Assembly: GCA_022705425.1 (NCBI GenBank)
Contig: JAKJEM010000009.1
Coordinates: 1-40,254 of the forward strand
Direction of reading: 5' to 3'
DNA length: 40,254 nucleotides
Source of the DNA: Planctomycetota bacterium
Lineage (GTDB): Bacteria > Planctomycetota > Brocadiia > CAIUPP01
Shown here piece after piece: positions 17,599 to 25,503 of this stretch. The notes under the pieces were generated by a model. The model was not told the origin of the DNA. It saw nothing but the letters and a program-made list of their open reading frames with translations, and did not search any database. A program made the position numbers and the translations under genes. Position 1 is the first letter of the stretch. The number at the start of each line of letters is the position of its first letter.

Positions 17599-18729
17599 TC
17601 AACGCGGGGGCTGGCGCTGAAGCCGGCGGCAGATATCCACGATCAACCGCGTGTCATCCATCGTCTTCTCCGGGTCCGCCGCCAGGCCGAGGATGAAGTG
17701 ATCTCCGTCGCCGGCGCCGCGGACCATCGCCTCGATGCTCCGGGTGACGGCGGCGCGGTCGGCCAGGCTGCCGAACAACTGCGAAAGCCCGGCATAGATG
17801 ATGATGCGGTCGCCGAGCAGTTCCCGCCCCTGCGCCACGGTGACATTCCCGATAGGGGGAATCGTGAAGGCGTGCACGGCGTCCATCTGCGTCCGGCGGT
17901 AGAGCGGGAGCAGGTCGCGGATGAGGCCGCAGGAGTGATGGAAGTACCACCTTCCGGCCTTGTGAACGGCGGCGGCAAAGCGGTCGGTGTACCCCAGGCA
18001 GAAGGTCTCGAACATGGCGGGGGAGATCGTGGTCGTCGAGGTGTCGTCCACGGTGATGATGACGTCGTTCTCGCACTGCAGGGCGAGCGCCAGGTGGCGC
18101 GCGTGGGCGGCCTCGATGACGCCGAAGAGGTCGCGGAGGGCGTTCGGGGCGTCGGCCCACAGGTAGGCCAGCGTCTCGACGCCGGCGTGGGCGCGGACCA
18201 TCTGGCCCAGGGGTGTGCCGGGGATGGGGCACATGAGTATCCCGTCGTCGCCGATGAGGGCGCGGCGGCGGCGGACGGCCTCGATGCCCTCGGCCGGCAG
18301 GGTGTGCTCCATGTCCTCGAAGACGGCGGCCAGGCGGGGGAGGTCCTCGGGGGTCTTGACGGCGTGTTCGGCGATGTACCACATGCGCGTGTCGGGGGAA
18401 TAGCGGCGGACCTCGCGGAGGTCGCCGCACGGCGTGTGCCAAAGGGTCACGCGTTCCGAATCGCCGTTGCGGCTCTCGACGGACAGAGTTCGCTGGCGGA
18501 CGCGGACGGGCGCGCTCTGCCAGTCGGCAATGTCTATACCGAGAGCGCGGGCGAAGTGGACCGAGCTTTCATCCCCCCAGCGAACGTCGCCCAACCGGGC
18601 GGCGAGGTCGGGGTCCATGCCCCGCCGGTTCGGCTGGTTGTAGGGGTCGCAGTGTCCGCAGATCGGAATCCACTCCGGGCGTTCGTGCCGGAGAACGCGC
18701 AGGAGGTTCTCGCGCGGGGTGATGGACAT
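17599..18729 (-). CDS. Uroporphyrinogen decarboxylase-family (UroD/MtaA-like) protein
   Basis: A 376-residue protein with the UroD TIM-barrel pattern: N-terminal SITPRENLLRVLRHERPEWIP, an extended substrate region, and WYFHHSCGLIRDLLPLY late in the protein. The His-x-Cys in HHSCG is the kind of metal site seen in the MtaA/MtbA cobamide-dependent methyltransferases, not in true haem-synthesis UroD. A methyl-transfer or other decarboxylase-like role is therefore likelier than haem synthesis; no corrinoid protein lies beside it. The ATG at 18729 has GAGG just upstream. A candidate promoter lies at 18795-18823, so it may be transcribed separately from the genes before it. Confidence 0.82.
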   Translation of the reverse strand: MSITPRENLLRVLRHERPEWIPICGHCDPYNQPNRRGMDPDLAARLGDVRWGDESSVHFARALGIDIADWQSAPVRVRQRTLSVESRNGDSERVTLWHTPCGDLREVRRYSPDTRMWYIAEHAVKTPEDLPRLAAVFEDMEHTLPAEGIEAVRRRRALIGDDGILMCPIPGTPLGQMVRAHAGVETLAYLWADAPNALRDLFGVIEAAHARHLALALQCENDVIITVDDTSTTTISPAMFETFCLGYTDRFAAAVHKAGRWYFHHSCGLIRDLLPLYRRTQMDAVHAFTIPPIGNVTVAQGRELLGDRIIIYAGLSQLFGSLADRAAVTRSIEAMVRGAGDGDHFILGLAADPEKTMDDTRLIVDICRRLQRQPPR

Positions 18730-18794
18730 GGCGCCTCGGAAGGTCTCTTCTGGGCCGCAAGCGGTTCGTGCGGGCAACGTTCCCCGCCCCGGAT

Positions 18795-18823
18795 ATCATG
18801 CCTTGCGCAGGGGGAAGACGCAA
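18795..18823 (-). promoter_or_regulatory. Candidate promoter of the UroD-like gene
   Basis: On the minus strand TTGCGT (18818-18823) and CATGAT (18795-18800) are spaced by 17 bp, in the 131-bp gap between the small membrane-protein gene and the UroD-like gene. Confidence 0.45.
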
Positions 18824-18860
18824 CCCGTCCGCTGCCGCCCGGACGTTTGCGTCGCGGAGA

Positions 18861-19160
18861 TCATCGCCTGCCGCCGGACTTCTTCCGGGCCCGGCGTTCG
18901 CGCCAGGAATCATGCGCCGCCGCGATCACCAGCATCGGCAACGCCAGGAAGATTGCGGCAAAGGACAGGAATCCGAAGGCCGCCGCCGTCATCAGGCCGA
19001 GGGCCGCGACCCAGGCCGCCGCGCCGACCCCGGTCATGGGAATGCTCGTGTCCGTCCGCCCCCAGCGCCACCCCCTCCGGACGCCGGGGATCAGCGCCAG
19101 GCACCCGACCAGACAGGTCAGCGCCAGCAGAAGCCAGGCAATGGACGGAGGGTCTTGCAT
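18861..19160 (-). CDS. Small hypothetical membrane protein
   Basis: A 99-residue protein with three hydrophobic stretches: IAWLLLALTCLVGCLALIP, a middle segment around GVGAAAWVAALGLMTAAAF, and FLSFAAIFLALPMLVIAAA. It ends with a strongly basic tail (RERRARKKSGGRR), which would sit in the cytoplasm. I do not recognise a family. It begins 38 nt after coaB on the same strand and may be the tail of that operon. The hydrophobic pattern and basic flank argue for a real gene. Confidence 0.6.
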   Translation of the reverse strand: MQDPPSIAWLLLALTCLVGCLALIPGVRRGWRWGRTDTSIPMTGVGAAAWVAALGLMTAAAFGFLSFAAIFLALPMLVIAAAHDSWRERRARKKSGGRR

Positions 19161-19198
19161 TACTTCCCTTGCGCGCGTCGCCGGTGACGCCTGGCGGC

Positions 19199-19831
19199 CT
19201 ATTCCCGTTCCTGCCGAATCCCTTCGGCCAGGGCGACCAGGCGGCGTCCGATGCGGGATTTCGGGGCGTTCCGGAGGCGGACGTCGCCGCCGCTGCGGAG
19301 GAAGATGCGCGCGTCGCCGGCGCGCGCGCCGATGGCGGCGGGAGAGTTGAGGAGAATGGCATCGGCGTTCTTGCGGCGCATCTTGGCGAGGGCGTTGGCG
19401 ACGGGGGACTGCACCTCCAGCGCGAAGGCGATCAGGACCTGCCGGGGCTTCTTGCGCGCGCCGAGCCGGGCGAGGATGTCCTCGGTGGGGCGGAGTTCGA
19501 CGCGGAGGAGGTCGGGGCGCTTCTTGAGCTTGCCGCGATGGCGGCGGACGGGCGTGTAATCGGCGGGGGCGGCGGCGCCGATGAGGACATCGGCCCGGGG
19601 GAAGAGACGCGCGGCGGCGCGGAACATGTCGCGGGCGCTGACGACGCGCGTCAGCCGCACGCCGCGCGGCGCGGGCAGTTCCACCGGACCGCTGACCAGG
19701 TCCACCTCGTGCCCGGCGCGGGCGGCGGCGGCGGCGATGGCGTAGCCCATGCGCCCGCTGCTGGCGTTGCTGAGATAGCGGACGTCGTCGAGGTACTCGC
19801 GGGTGGGTCCGGCGGTGATAAGGAATCGCAT
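19199..19831 (-). CDS. coaB: Phosphopantothenate--cysteine ligase CoaB (separate protein)
   Basis: A 210-residue protein matching the C-terminal half of bacterial CoaBC/Dfp. It joins 4'-phosphopantothenate and cysteine in coenzyme A synthesis. Visible are the start FLITAGPTREYLDDVRYLSNAS with SSGRMGYAIAAAA, the substrate-site AAPADYTP, and KMRRKNADAILLN, matching the KxK/D pattern near the dimer interface. Bacteria usually fuse it to CoaC; here coaC ends 4 nt before this ATG with a clear TAG, so the two are separate proteins made from coupled genes. Confidence 0.92.
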   Translation of the reverse strand: MRFLITAGPTREYLDDVRYLSNASSGRMGYAIAAAAARAGHEVDLVSGPVELPAPRGVRLTRVVSARDMFRAAARLFPRADVLIGAAAPADYTPVRRHRGKLKKRPDLLRVELRPTEDILARLGARKKPRQVLIAFALEVQSPVANALAKMRRKNADAILLNSPAAIGARAGDARIFLRSGGDVRLRNAPKSRIGRRLVALAEGIRQERE

Positions 19832-19835
19832 GGGC

Positions 19836-20399
19836 CTATCGCCGGGCGGCGCGACGCCGGGGGGCCAGGGCCGTTTCGACGGCCTTGGCGATGTCCTTCA
19901 CGTCGGCCATGCGGCCCAGGCCCACGCGCCCGCTGGCGAGGCGCCCTTCGACGGGGCCGACGAAGACGCAGCCGCGCCGCTTCAGCAGGCGGATGTTGTC
20001 CTGGACGGCGGGGTGGTTGTACATGTTGACGTTCATCGCCGGGGCGATGAGGGGCGGGCGGGGGACGGCCAGGGCCATGCAACTGAGCATGTCGTCGGCG
20101 AGGCCGTGCGCCAGCTTGCCGAGGACGTTGGCGGTGGCGGGGGCGATGACGAGGAGGTCGGTCCACTCGGCCAGGGTGACGTGCGCCGGTTCCTGGAACT
20201 GGGTGCGCTTCCACAGGCTGGTGATGACGGGTCGGCGCGAAAGGGCCTCGAAGGTGACGGGCGTAACGAAGCGCTGCGCGCCGTCGGTCATGATGACGAC
20301 AACCTCCGCCCCGGCGCGGACGAGCTGCGTCATGAGCTCGGCGGCCTTGCAGGCGGCCACGCTGCCGCTGACGCCGAGGAGGATGTGCCGGCCCTTCAT
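19836..20399 (-). CDS. coaC: Phosphopantothenoylcysteine decarboxylase CoaC (separate flavoprotein)
   Basis: A 187-residue HFCD flavoprotein that decarboxylates 4'-phosphopantothenoylcysteine. It shows LLGVSGSVAACKA at the FMN site, HVTLAEWTDLLVIAPATANVLGK with the catalytic histidine, the PAMNVNMYNHPAVQDN substrate clamp, and the cysteine in the flexible region near GCVFVGP. It stands apart from coaB instead of forming the common Dfp fusion. It lies 42 nt after rpoZ in the conserved yicC-remA-gmk-rpoZ-coa order. Confidence 0.93.
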   Translation of the reverse strand: MKGRHILLGVSGSVAACKAAELMTQLVRAGAEVVVIMTDGAQRFVTPVTFEALSRRPVITSLWKRTQFQEPAHVTLAEWTDLLVIAPATANVLGKLAHGLADDMLSCMALAVPRPPLIAPAMNVNMYNHPAVQDNIRLLKRRGCVFVGPVEGRLASGRVGLGRMADVKDIAKAVETALAPRRRAARR

Positions 20400-20441
20400 G
20401 GGGAGCCTCCTGTGCCGCGCGGGGGGCGGCTGGAAACGGGG

Positions 20442-20693
20442 CTATTCCTCTTCGCGGGCGACGGGTTCGGCCAGGGAGCGCGCGCCGCCGGCTTCGGTGG
20501 TCCACGCGCGCAGCAACTCGATGCGCCCTTCCTCGATCTCGCGCAGGGCGATCTCGAAGTAGTTGTTGGACGGCAGGTCAATCAGGGGCGGCGACCCTTT
20601 GACGAGCTCCGCGAGCCGTTTCTGAAGGAGGGCGGTCAGGCGGAAGCGTCCGCCGACCTTCTGGGTGAGGCGTTCCAGTCTTTCAACGTCCAT
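20442..20693 (-). CDS. rpoZ: RNA polymerase omega subunit
   Basis: An 83-residue protein with the omega pattern: MDVERLERLTQKVGGRFRL, then LLQKRLAELVKG, and IALREIEEGRIEL. Omega aids assembly of RNA polymerase around beta-prime. Its position between gmk and coaC matches the widely conserved gmk-rpoZ-coaBC order and supports the call. Its start overlaps the end of gmk by 11 nt; GGAAGAG precedes the ATG at 20693. Confidence 0.9.
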   Translation of the reverse strand: MDVERLERLTQKVGGRFRLTALLQKRLAELVKGSPPLIDLPSNNYFEIALREIEEGRIELLRAWTTEAGGARSLAEPVAREEE

Positions 20694-21279
20694 GACTCTT
20701 CCGGGCCTCCGCTTGCTGAATGAGACGATGAACCTGCTCCACGGTTGCGTCGAGGTCGTCGTTGACGACGCGTTCGTCATAGCGCATCTGTGCGGCCATT
20801 TCCATGTCGGCGCGCTGCAGACGGGTGCGGATGGCGGACTCGGTCTCCGAGTGCCGGTTGCGAAGCCGGGTCTCCATCACCCGGGTGTCCGGCGGGGCGA
20901 TGAAGATGCAGAAGGCCTCCGGGAGGCGCTCCATGACCTGCCGCGCGCCGTTGACGTCTATCTCCAGCAGGACGGTGCGGCCCTCGGCGAGCAGCCGCTC
21001 GACGGGCGCCCGCGGGGTGCCGTACAGATTGTCAAAGTGCTCCGAGTGCTCCAGAAATTCGCCGCGCTCGGCGGCGGCGCGGAACTGTTCGGGCGTCATG
21101 AAGAAGTAGTCCTGCCCCTCGCGTTCTCCGGGGCGCGGGGCGCGGGTGGTGGCCGACACGGAGTCGGCATAGCCGTATTCGGCAATGAGGCGTCGCGCGA
21201 TCGTCGTCTTCCCGGCGCCTGAGGGGCCGGAGAGGACGACGGCCAGGCCGCGGCGCGCGGGACGATCAAGGGGCGGCAT
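20683..21279 (-). CDS. gmk: Guanylate kinase
   Basis: A 198-residue kinase that makes GDP from GMP. The P-loop is LSGPSGAGKTT, followed by SVSATTRAPRPGEREGQDYFF (GMP site), GEFLEHSEHFDNLYGTP, VLLEIDVNGARQV and the lid region RNRHSETE. The ATG at 21279 lies ten bases after GAGGAG; a GTG at 21300 would add seven residues and is also possible. Both overlap the end of remA, and the gene end overlaps rpoZ. Confidence 0.95.
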   Translation of the reverse strand: MPPLDRPARRGLAVVLSGPSGAGKTTIARRLIAEYGYADSVSATTRAPRPGEREGQDYFFMTPEQFRAAAERGEFLEHSEHFDNLYGTPRAPVERLLAEGRTVLLEIDVNGARQVMERLPEAFCIFIAPPDTRVMETRLRNRHSETESAIRTRLQRADMEMAAQMRYDERVVNDDLDATVEQVHRLIQQAEARKSHGR

Positions 21280-21550
21280 CGGCGTCGGGCTCCTCGACAC
21301 GGGGCGGCTCCGGGGCGGCCAAACGGTCGCCCAGCGTTTGCGGCATCAAGTTCGAAAGGACGACGTGGTGCGAATCGGTGACGACGACGGAGCGCGTACG
21401 GCGTCCGCCGGTGGCGTCCACCAGGCGCCCGGCCTTCTCGGCGGCTTCGACCATGCGGCGGACGGGCGAGGAATCGGCGCGGACGACGGCGACGACGCGC
21501 GCGCCCGCCACGAAATTCCCCGCGCCGACGTTGAGGATGTCGAAGGTCAT
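21266..21550 (-). CDS. remA: RemA-like DUF370 protein
   Basis: A 94-residue protein with DUF370 features: FDILNVGAGNFVAGARVVAVVRADSSPVRRM, then ATGGRRTRSVVVTDSHHVVLS. RemA of Bacillus is a DNA-binding regulator of matrix and osmoprotection genes; its role outside Firmicutes is not settled. It sits 3 nt after yicC and overlaps gmk, the classic neighbourhood. The acidic, proline-rich tail (APEPPRVEEPDADAAP) is an extension on a family usually near 85-90 residues. Confidence 0.85.
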   Translation of the reverse strand: MTFDILNVGAGNFVAGARVVAVVRADSSPVRRMVEAAEKAGRLVDATGGRRTRSVVVTDSHHVVLSNLMPQTLGDRLAAPEPPRVEEPDADAAP

Positions 21551-21553
21551 GGG

Positions 21554-22417
21554 TTACTCGACGTTCAGGGCCTGCTCGCGCAACTTCTCGATCTCCGCCT
21601 TGACGTCCAGGACGTCGTGGACGATGGCGGAATCGCTGGACTTCGAGGCCATGGTGTTCGCCTCGCGGAACATCTCCTGCATCAGGAATTCCAGTTTGCG
21701 TCCGTACGCTTCGGTGACCGCGCCGGCCTTTTCCATCAGCGCGATGTGGCTGCGCAGACGGGTGACCTCTTCGGTGATGTCGCAGCGGTCGGCGAAGAGG
21801 GCGACCTCGCGGCGGAAGTCCTCTTCGGCGAGGGGGGAACCGGAACCCTGGAGGAGCCGGGCCAGGCGTTCGCCCAGCCGCTTGCGGTATTCCTCGACGA
21901 CCGCCGGCGCGCGGCCCTCGACGCGGTCCACGATCTCGCCGATGGCCTTGCAGCGGGCGAGCATATCCTTCCAGATGAAGTCGCCCTCGCGCGTGCGGCT
22001 GGCGACCAGCTCGCGCATCGCTGCGCGGAGGGCGTCGCGGACGGCGGCGGCCAGTTCGGGGGGCGTTTCCTCGGCGGACTTGCGCCGGACGGCGCCGGGC
22101 AAGGTGAGCAGGACGGCCAGGGGCGCCTGTTCGCCGGCATCGCGCAGGGCGTCGCGATAGTGCTGGATAGCGGGCAGATCAAGGGTGTAGCCCGTGTCGC
22201 CGCTGAGGTCGTCGAGCGCAACGGCGACCGAGACCGCGCCGCGCAGCAGGAACTCGCGGGCGATCTGCTCGAGGTCGGTCTCCATGCCCTGAAGGCGTTC
22301 AGGAAGCCGCCAGATGATGCGGAGATTCCGGTTGTTGACGGAGCGGGCCTCGACCTTGACGACAAACTGGCCGGCGGCGGCCTGGCCGCGTCCGAAACCG
22401 GTCATGCTGCGGATCAT
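21554..22417 (-). CDS. yicC: YicC-family endoribonuclease
   Basis: A 287-residue YicC-like protein, the usual length. The N-terminal signature MIRSMTGFGRG is followed by VKVEARSVNNRNLRI. A DUF1732 C-terminal part contains EVALFADRCDITEEVTRLRSH and GRKLEFLMQEMFREANTMASKS. E. coli YicC is an RNase that affects small RNAs. It stands 26 nt after pyrE and 3 nt before remA. Confidence 0.93.
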   Translation of the reverse strand: MIRSMTGFGRGQAAAGQFVVKVEARSVNNRNLRIIWRLPERLQGMETDLEQIAREFLLRGAVSVAVALDDLSGDTGYTLDLPAIQHYRDALRDAGEQAPLAVLLTLPGAVRRKSAEETPPELAAAVRDALRAAMRELVASRTREGDFIWKDMLARCKAIGEIVDRVEGRAPAVVEEYRKRLGERLARLLQGSGSPLAEEDFRREVALFADRCDITEEVTRLRSHIALMEKAGAVTEAYGRKLEFLMQEMFREANTMASKSSDSAIVHDVLDVKAEIEKLREQALNVE

Positions 22418-22443
22418 GGCGACTCCTGAAGGAGACAGCGCGA

Positions 22444-22937
22444 TTACTTCCCCGGCTGCTTGCGGCTGCCCGGCTTGACGGCGGGGATGCCCTGCTTGCA
22501 GAGGGGGCAGTCCTCGGGCTTCCAGGCCGGCAGGTCCACCTGGAGCGCCGTGGCGACCAGGCGACCCTCGAAGCGTCGGGAGTCATGACGTCTTCAGCGA
22601 CAAGACAGCGCTCGCCGGGGGACACGGCAAAGCCGCGGCGGAAGGTCATGCGTCCGTTCTCGTCGCGCTCCGTGAAGATCCCGCGCGCGCCGAGGGCGCG
22701 GGCCAGTTCATAGGCCAGCACAACGCCGCCCAGGGCCGGGCCGACGACGGTCTGAATCTTCTCGTTCCGGAAGGGGCGGGCCAGTTCCTCGCAGAACCGC
22801 GCGCAGAGCGCCGGATCCTGGCAGACAAGGGCGCACTGCATGTAACCGGGGCTGTGCAGACCCGAGGAAAGGACGAAGTGCCCTTGCAGGTAAGCGCCGC
22901 AATCCTTGAAGAGGCGCGAGGCCGTCTCCGAGTTCAT
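22444..22937 (-). pseudogene. pyrE: Orotate phosphoribosyltransferase gene with an out-of-frame internal deletion
   Basis: PyrE converts orotate and PRPP to OMP. The ATG at 22937 overlaps the secG stop (ATGA) and has AGGAG upstream. Residues 1-119 are normal: FVLSSGLHSPGYMQCAL, VVGPALGGVVLAYELAR, FTERDENGRMTFRRGF and the PRPP-loop start CLVAEDVMT. At about 22573-22580 the reading register jumps. The family C-terminus continues in another frame from 22572: FEGRLVATALQVDLPAWKP, then EDCPLCKQGIPAVKPGSRK to a TAA at 22444-22446. The rest of the PRPP loop (TGGS) and about 30-40 residues are missing. Read straight on, the frame gives 60-odd unrelated residues and more. It may be a true lesion or an assembly collapse. 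Confidence 0.85.
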
Positions 22938-23293
22938 TTCGGGTTCTCCTGGGCGGGCGCGCCGGCGGGCGGTGCCGCCGGAGTGCCGGGTGCGGGGGCG
23001 GCGGGGGCCTGCGCCGGAACGGAGGCCGCCGGCGTGGAGGCCGACACGGGAGTGACCGGGCGCTGCCAGATGATGCCGAGGAAGATCGTCAGAACCATGA
23101 AAATCGTGCCGAGAACCCAGGTGGCCTTCTGCGCCAGGGTGGTGGCGTGAGTGCCGAAGGCCTGTTCGACGCCGCCGCCGCCGAAGGCGCCGGCCAGGCC
23201 GCCGCCCTTGCCGCGCTGGATGAGGATGAGGCCGATCAGAGCCAGGGTAACGAGGACCAGCAGGAACGTCGTGATGCCTACCCATACGGTCAC
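22934..23293 (-). CDS. secG: Protein-export membrane protein SecG
   Basis: A 119-residue SecG of the SecYEG translocon. The first membrane segment is GITTFLLVLVTLALIGLILIQ, then the hallmark RGKGGGLAGAFGGGG with QAFGTHATTLAQKATW, then a second membrane segment TIFMVLTIFLGIIW. After it comes an Ala/Pro-rich tail of about 45 residues, longer than typical. The GTG at 23293 follows AAGGAG. It overlaps pyrE by 4 nt and follows tpiA by 41 nt; tpiA-secG adjacency is common in bacteria. Confidence 0.93.
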   Translation of the reverse strand: MTVWVGITTFLLVLVTLALIGLILIQRGKGGGLAGAFGGGGVEQAFGTHATTLAQKATWVLGTIFMVLTIFLGIIWQRPVTPVSASTPAASVPAQAPAAPAPGTPAAPPAGAPAQENPK

Positions 23294-23334
23294 GGGCGAT
23301 CTCCTTGGAATGGTGGACGGCAGACGGCACGGGA

Positions 23335-24087
23335 CTACTTGGCGGCTTTGACGATGGCGAGGAAGGAATCGGCCTTGAGGGCGGCGCCGCCGACCAGGGC
23401 GCCGTCCACGTCCGGCTGCGCGAGTATCTCGCTCGCGTTCTCAGGCTTCACGGAGCCGCCGTACTGGATGCGGACGGCGTCGGCGGCGTTGCGTCCGTAA
23501 AGGGCCGCGAGCACCTTGCGAATCTCGGCGTGCACCTCCTGCGCCTGGGCCGGGGTGGCGTTGCGTCCGGTGCCGATGGCCCACACCGGTTCGTAGGCCA
23601 GGGTCACGCGGGGCAGCGCGTCGGCGGCTACGCCTTGGAGTCCTTCGCGGGTCTGGCGCTCGACGACGCCCAGGGTCTGGTTCCCGTCGCGTTCGGACAG
23701 CGTCTCGCCGACGCACAGGATCGGATCGAGTCCGGCGGCCAGCGCGGCCTTGACCTTGGCGTTGATCAGTGCGTCCTGCTCGCCAAAGATGTGGCGGCGT
23801 TCGGAGTGGCCGAGAATGACGTAGCGGCAGCCGACATCCTTGAGCATGGCGGCGCTGATCTCGCCGGTGAAGGCGCCCTTGCCCTCGAAGTACATATTCT
23901 GCCCGCCGACGGCCAGGGGGCCGCCCTTGAGCGTCCGGGCAACGGCATCCAGATACACGAAGGGCGGACAGACGGCAACGTCGCAGGCGACGCCGCCCAG
24001 GCCGGCGGCCACGCCGCGAGCCAGGTTCAGCGCTTCCTGCGCCGTGGTGTTCATCTTCCAGTTGCCGGCAACGAATGACTTTCTCAC
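23335..24087 (-). CDS. tpiA: Triosephosphate isomerase
   Basis: A 250-residue TIM that interconverts dihydroxyacetone phosphate and glyceraldehyde 3-phosphate. It shows FVAGNWKMN with the active lysine, VILGHSERR with the electrophilic histidine, [10 protein letters not shown] with the catalytic glutamate, and [12 protein letters not shown] with GALVGGAAL. The GTG at 24087 follows GGAG with an 8-base gap. With gapA and pgk earlier in the window, three lower-glycolysis genes are present in two clusters. Confidence 0.97.
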   Translation of the reverse strand: MRKSFVAGNWKMNTTAQEALNLARGVAAGLGGVACDVAVCPPFVYLDAVARTLKGGPLAVGGQNMYFEGKGAFTGEISAAMLKDVGCRYVILGHSERRHIFGEQDALINAKVKAALAAGLDPILCVGETLSERDGNQTLGVVERQTREGLQGVAADALPRVTLAYEPVWAIGTGRNATPAQAQEVHAEIRKVLAALYGRNAADAVRIQYGGSVKPENASEILAQPDVDGALVGGAALKADSFLAIVKAAK

Positions 24088-24103
24088 GGGCGGTTCTCCG
24101 AAT

Positions 24104-24168
24104 GGCGGACGGGGGACGACCGACGACGGACGACAGACGGCGGACGACAGACGACAAAGGACGGACGG
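24104..24168. repeat. Imperfect GACGAC/GACGGAC tandem repeat before tpiA
   Basis: The 91-bp gap between pheA and tpiA holds a degenerate run of 7-11-bp units built on GGACGAC, GACAGACG and GGACGGACGG. A related short run (GGACGGCAGACGG) lies between tpiA and secG near 23313-23325. No gene or promoter is visible in it. Confidence 0.6.
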
Positions 24169-24178
24169 CCCGCGCCGG

Positions 24179-25285
24179 TTACGTTGCGGCGGGGAAGGAT
24201 CCCAGAATCTTCAACTGACTGCACTTGCGGCGCACCTGCTCCAGGGCGCGGGCGATGCGAGGCTCTTCGCTGTGGCCTTCAAAGTCAATGAAGAAACAGT
24301 AGTCCCACGCCTTGCGCTTCGAGGGCCAGGACTCAATCTTGGTAAGGTTGATCTCGTTGCGCCAGAAGGGGGTGAGGATGTGATGCAGGGCGCCGGGCTC
24401 ATCCTTGATGAAGCAGAGCGTGCTGGTCTTGTCGCGCCCGCTGGGCGCGGGTGAGGTCTTGCCCAGAACGTAGAAGCGCGTCATGTTGAAGGGGTTGTCC
24501 TCGATGGCGCGGTGGAGGATTCGCAGGCCGTGAAGCTCGGCGGCCTCCTCATGGGCGATGGCGGCGGCATCCCTAGTTCGGGCGGCCATCTCGGCGGCGT
24601 GACTGGTGGAGGGGGCGTCAATGAGGCGCGCGTCGGGATAGTGATTGGCCAGCCAGATGCGGCACTGTCCGAAGACCTCGGCCTTCGAGTAGATGCGCGC
24701 GATCGGGCCGGCTTCCGGCGCGGCCAGCAGCGATTGGTGAACGCGGACGAGGATTTCGGCGGTGACCTTGACATCGGAGTCCATGAACATGTCGAGTGTG
24801 GCGCCGATGCCGCCCTCGGTGGTGTTCTCGATGGGGACCACGCCGTAGTCGGCGCGCCCCTGGGCGACTTCGGTGAAGACGGCCTGAATGCTGCTGACGG
24901 GCAGGAGTTCGACGGCGCCGCCGAAGCGCTGCCGGGCGGCGCGATGGGCCAGGGAGGACCACTTGACCGAGCGCGCAGCGTAGTGGCTGAAGGTTCCGCG
25001 CGGGCCGAGGAAGGCGACAACGAGGCGTCGTTCCGTGGCGCGGCAGGCGGAGATGACCTCGGCGTAGATCGCCCGCACCGCCTCCGGGGAGAGGATGCCC
25101 GCCTCGCGCGTGGCGGCCTCGACGTTGCGAAGGACCTGCTCCTCCCGCGCGGGGGCAAAGGCGGGGGCGTTCTGGCGATCCTTCATGGCGCCGATGCGGA
25201 TGGCGGCGCGCGCACGATCGTTGAGCAAACGAACGATCCTGCGGTCAATCGCGTCTATTCGCGCGCGAAGCTTCTCAATCGCCAT
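24179..25285 (-). CDS. pheA: Bifunctional chorismate mutase / prephenate dehydratase (P-protein)
   Basis: A 368-residue enzyme for two steps of phenylalanine synthesis. Residues 1-90 are the chorismate mutase helices ([23 protein letters not shown]). The dehydratase part follows: [34 protein letters not shown], and the TRFYVLG motif that holds the catalytic Thr-Arg-Phe. The C-terminal ACT domain has [13 protein letters not shown] and [25 protein letters not shown], where ESWP replaces the usual ESRP of the phenylalanine-sensing site. I chose the ATG at 25285; an in-frame ATG at 25336 would add 17 residues of no similarity. The promoter at 25435 leaves a leader of about 143 nt. Confidence 0.94.
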   Translation of the reverse strand: MAIEKLRARIDAIDRRIVRLLNDRARAAIRIGAMKDRQNAPAFAPAREEQVLRNVEAATREAGILSPEAVRAIYAEVISACRATERRLVVAFLGPRGTFSHYAARSVKWSSLAHRAARQRFGGAVELLPVSSIQAVFTEVAQGRADYGVVPIENTTEGGIGATLDMFMDSDVKVTAEILVRVHQSLLAAPEAGPIARIYSKAEVFGQCRIWLANHYPDARLIDAPSTSHAAEMAARTRDAAAIAHEEAAELHGLRILHRAIEDNPFNMTRFYVLGKTSPAPSGRDKTSTLCFIKDEPGALHHILTPFWRNEINLTKIESWPSKRKAWDYCFFIDFEGHSEEPRIARALEQVRRKCSQLKILGSFPAAT

Positions 25286-25398
25286 CAGATGCGTTCCACT
25301 GGAACCGAGCGCGTTCAGCAGACAGAAAGACCTCATCCCGCCGCGGCGCGTCGCTGCGGCGTATCCCGTAAGTGCAATCGTCAGAATACCTTGGCGTA

Positions 25399-25427
25399 TG
25401 CGATGGGGACAGAATATCCCTATCGCA
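25399..25427 (-). promoter_or_regulatory. Hairpin at the 5' end of the pheA leader
   Basis: TGCGAT and ATCGCA (6 bp), then after one mismatch GGGA and TCCC (4 bp), close a 7-nt loop. It begins at the predicted transcript start, so it may protect the mRNA end or take part in control of the 143-nt leader. I see no leader peptide rich in Phe codons. Confidence 0.4.
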
Positions 25428-25434
25428 ACCGGGA

Positions 25435-25463
25435 AGTATATCAGTCGGGGGAGGGGAAGTCAA
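25435..25463 (-). promoter_or_regulatory. Candidate promoter of the pheA-tpiA-secG operon
   Basis: On the minus strand TTGACT (25458-25463) and TATACT (25435-25440) are spaced by exactly 17 bp. Downstream genes follow with gaps of 91 nt or less as far as coaB, so this may drive ten or eleven genes. The region 25286-25503 holds the promoter and leader hairpin only. Confidence 0.7.
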
Positions 25464-25503
25464 TTCAGCCGAAGCGACGCCGAAGTCTCCGCAAGAAGGC
25501 GGC

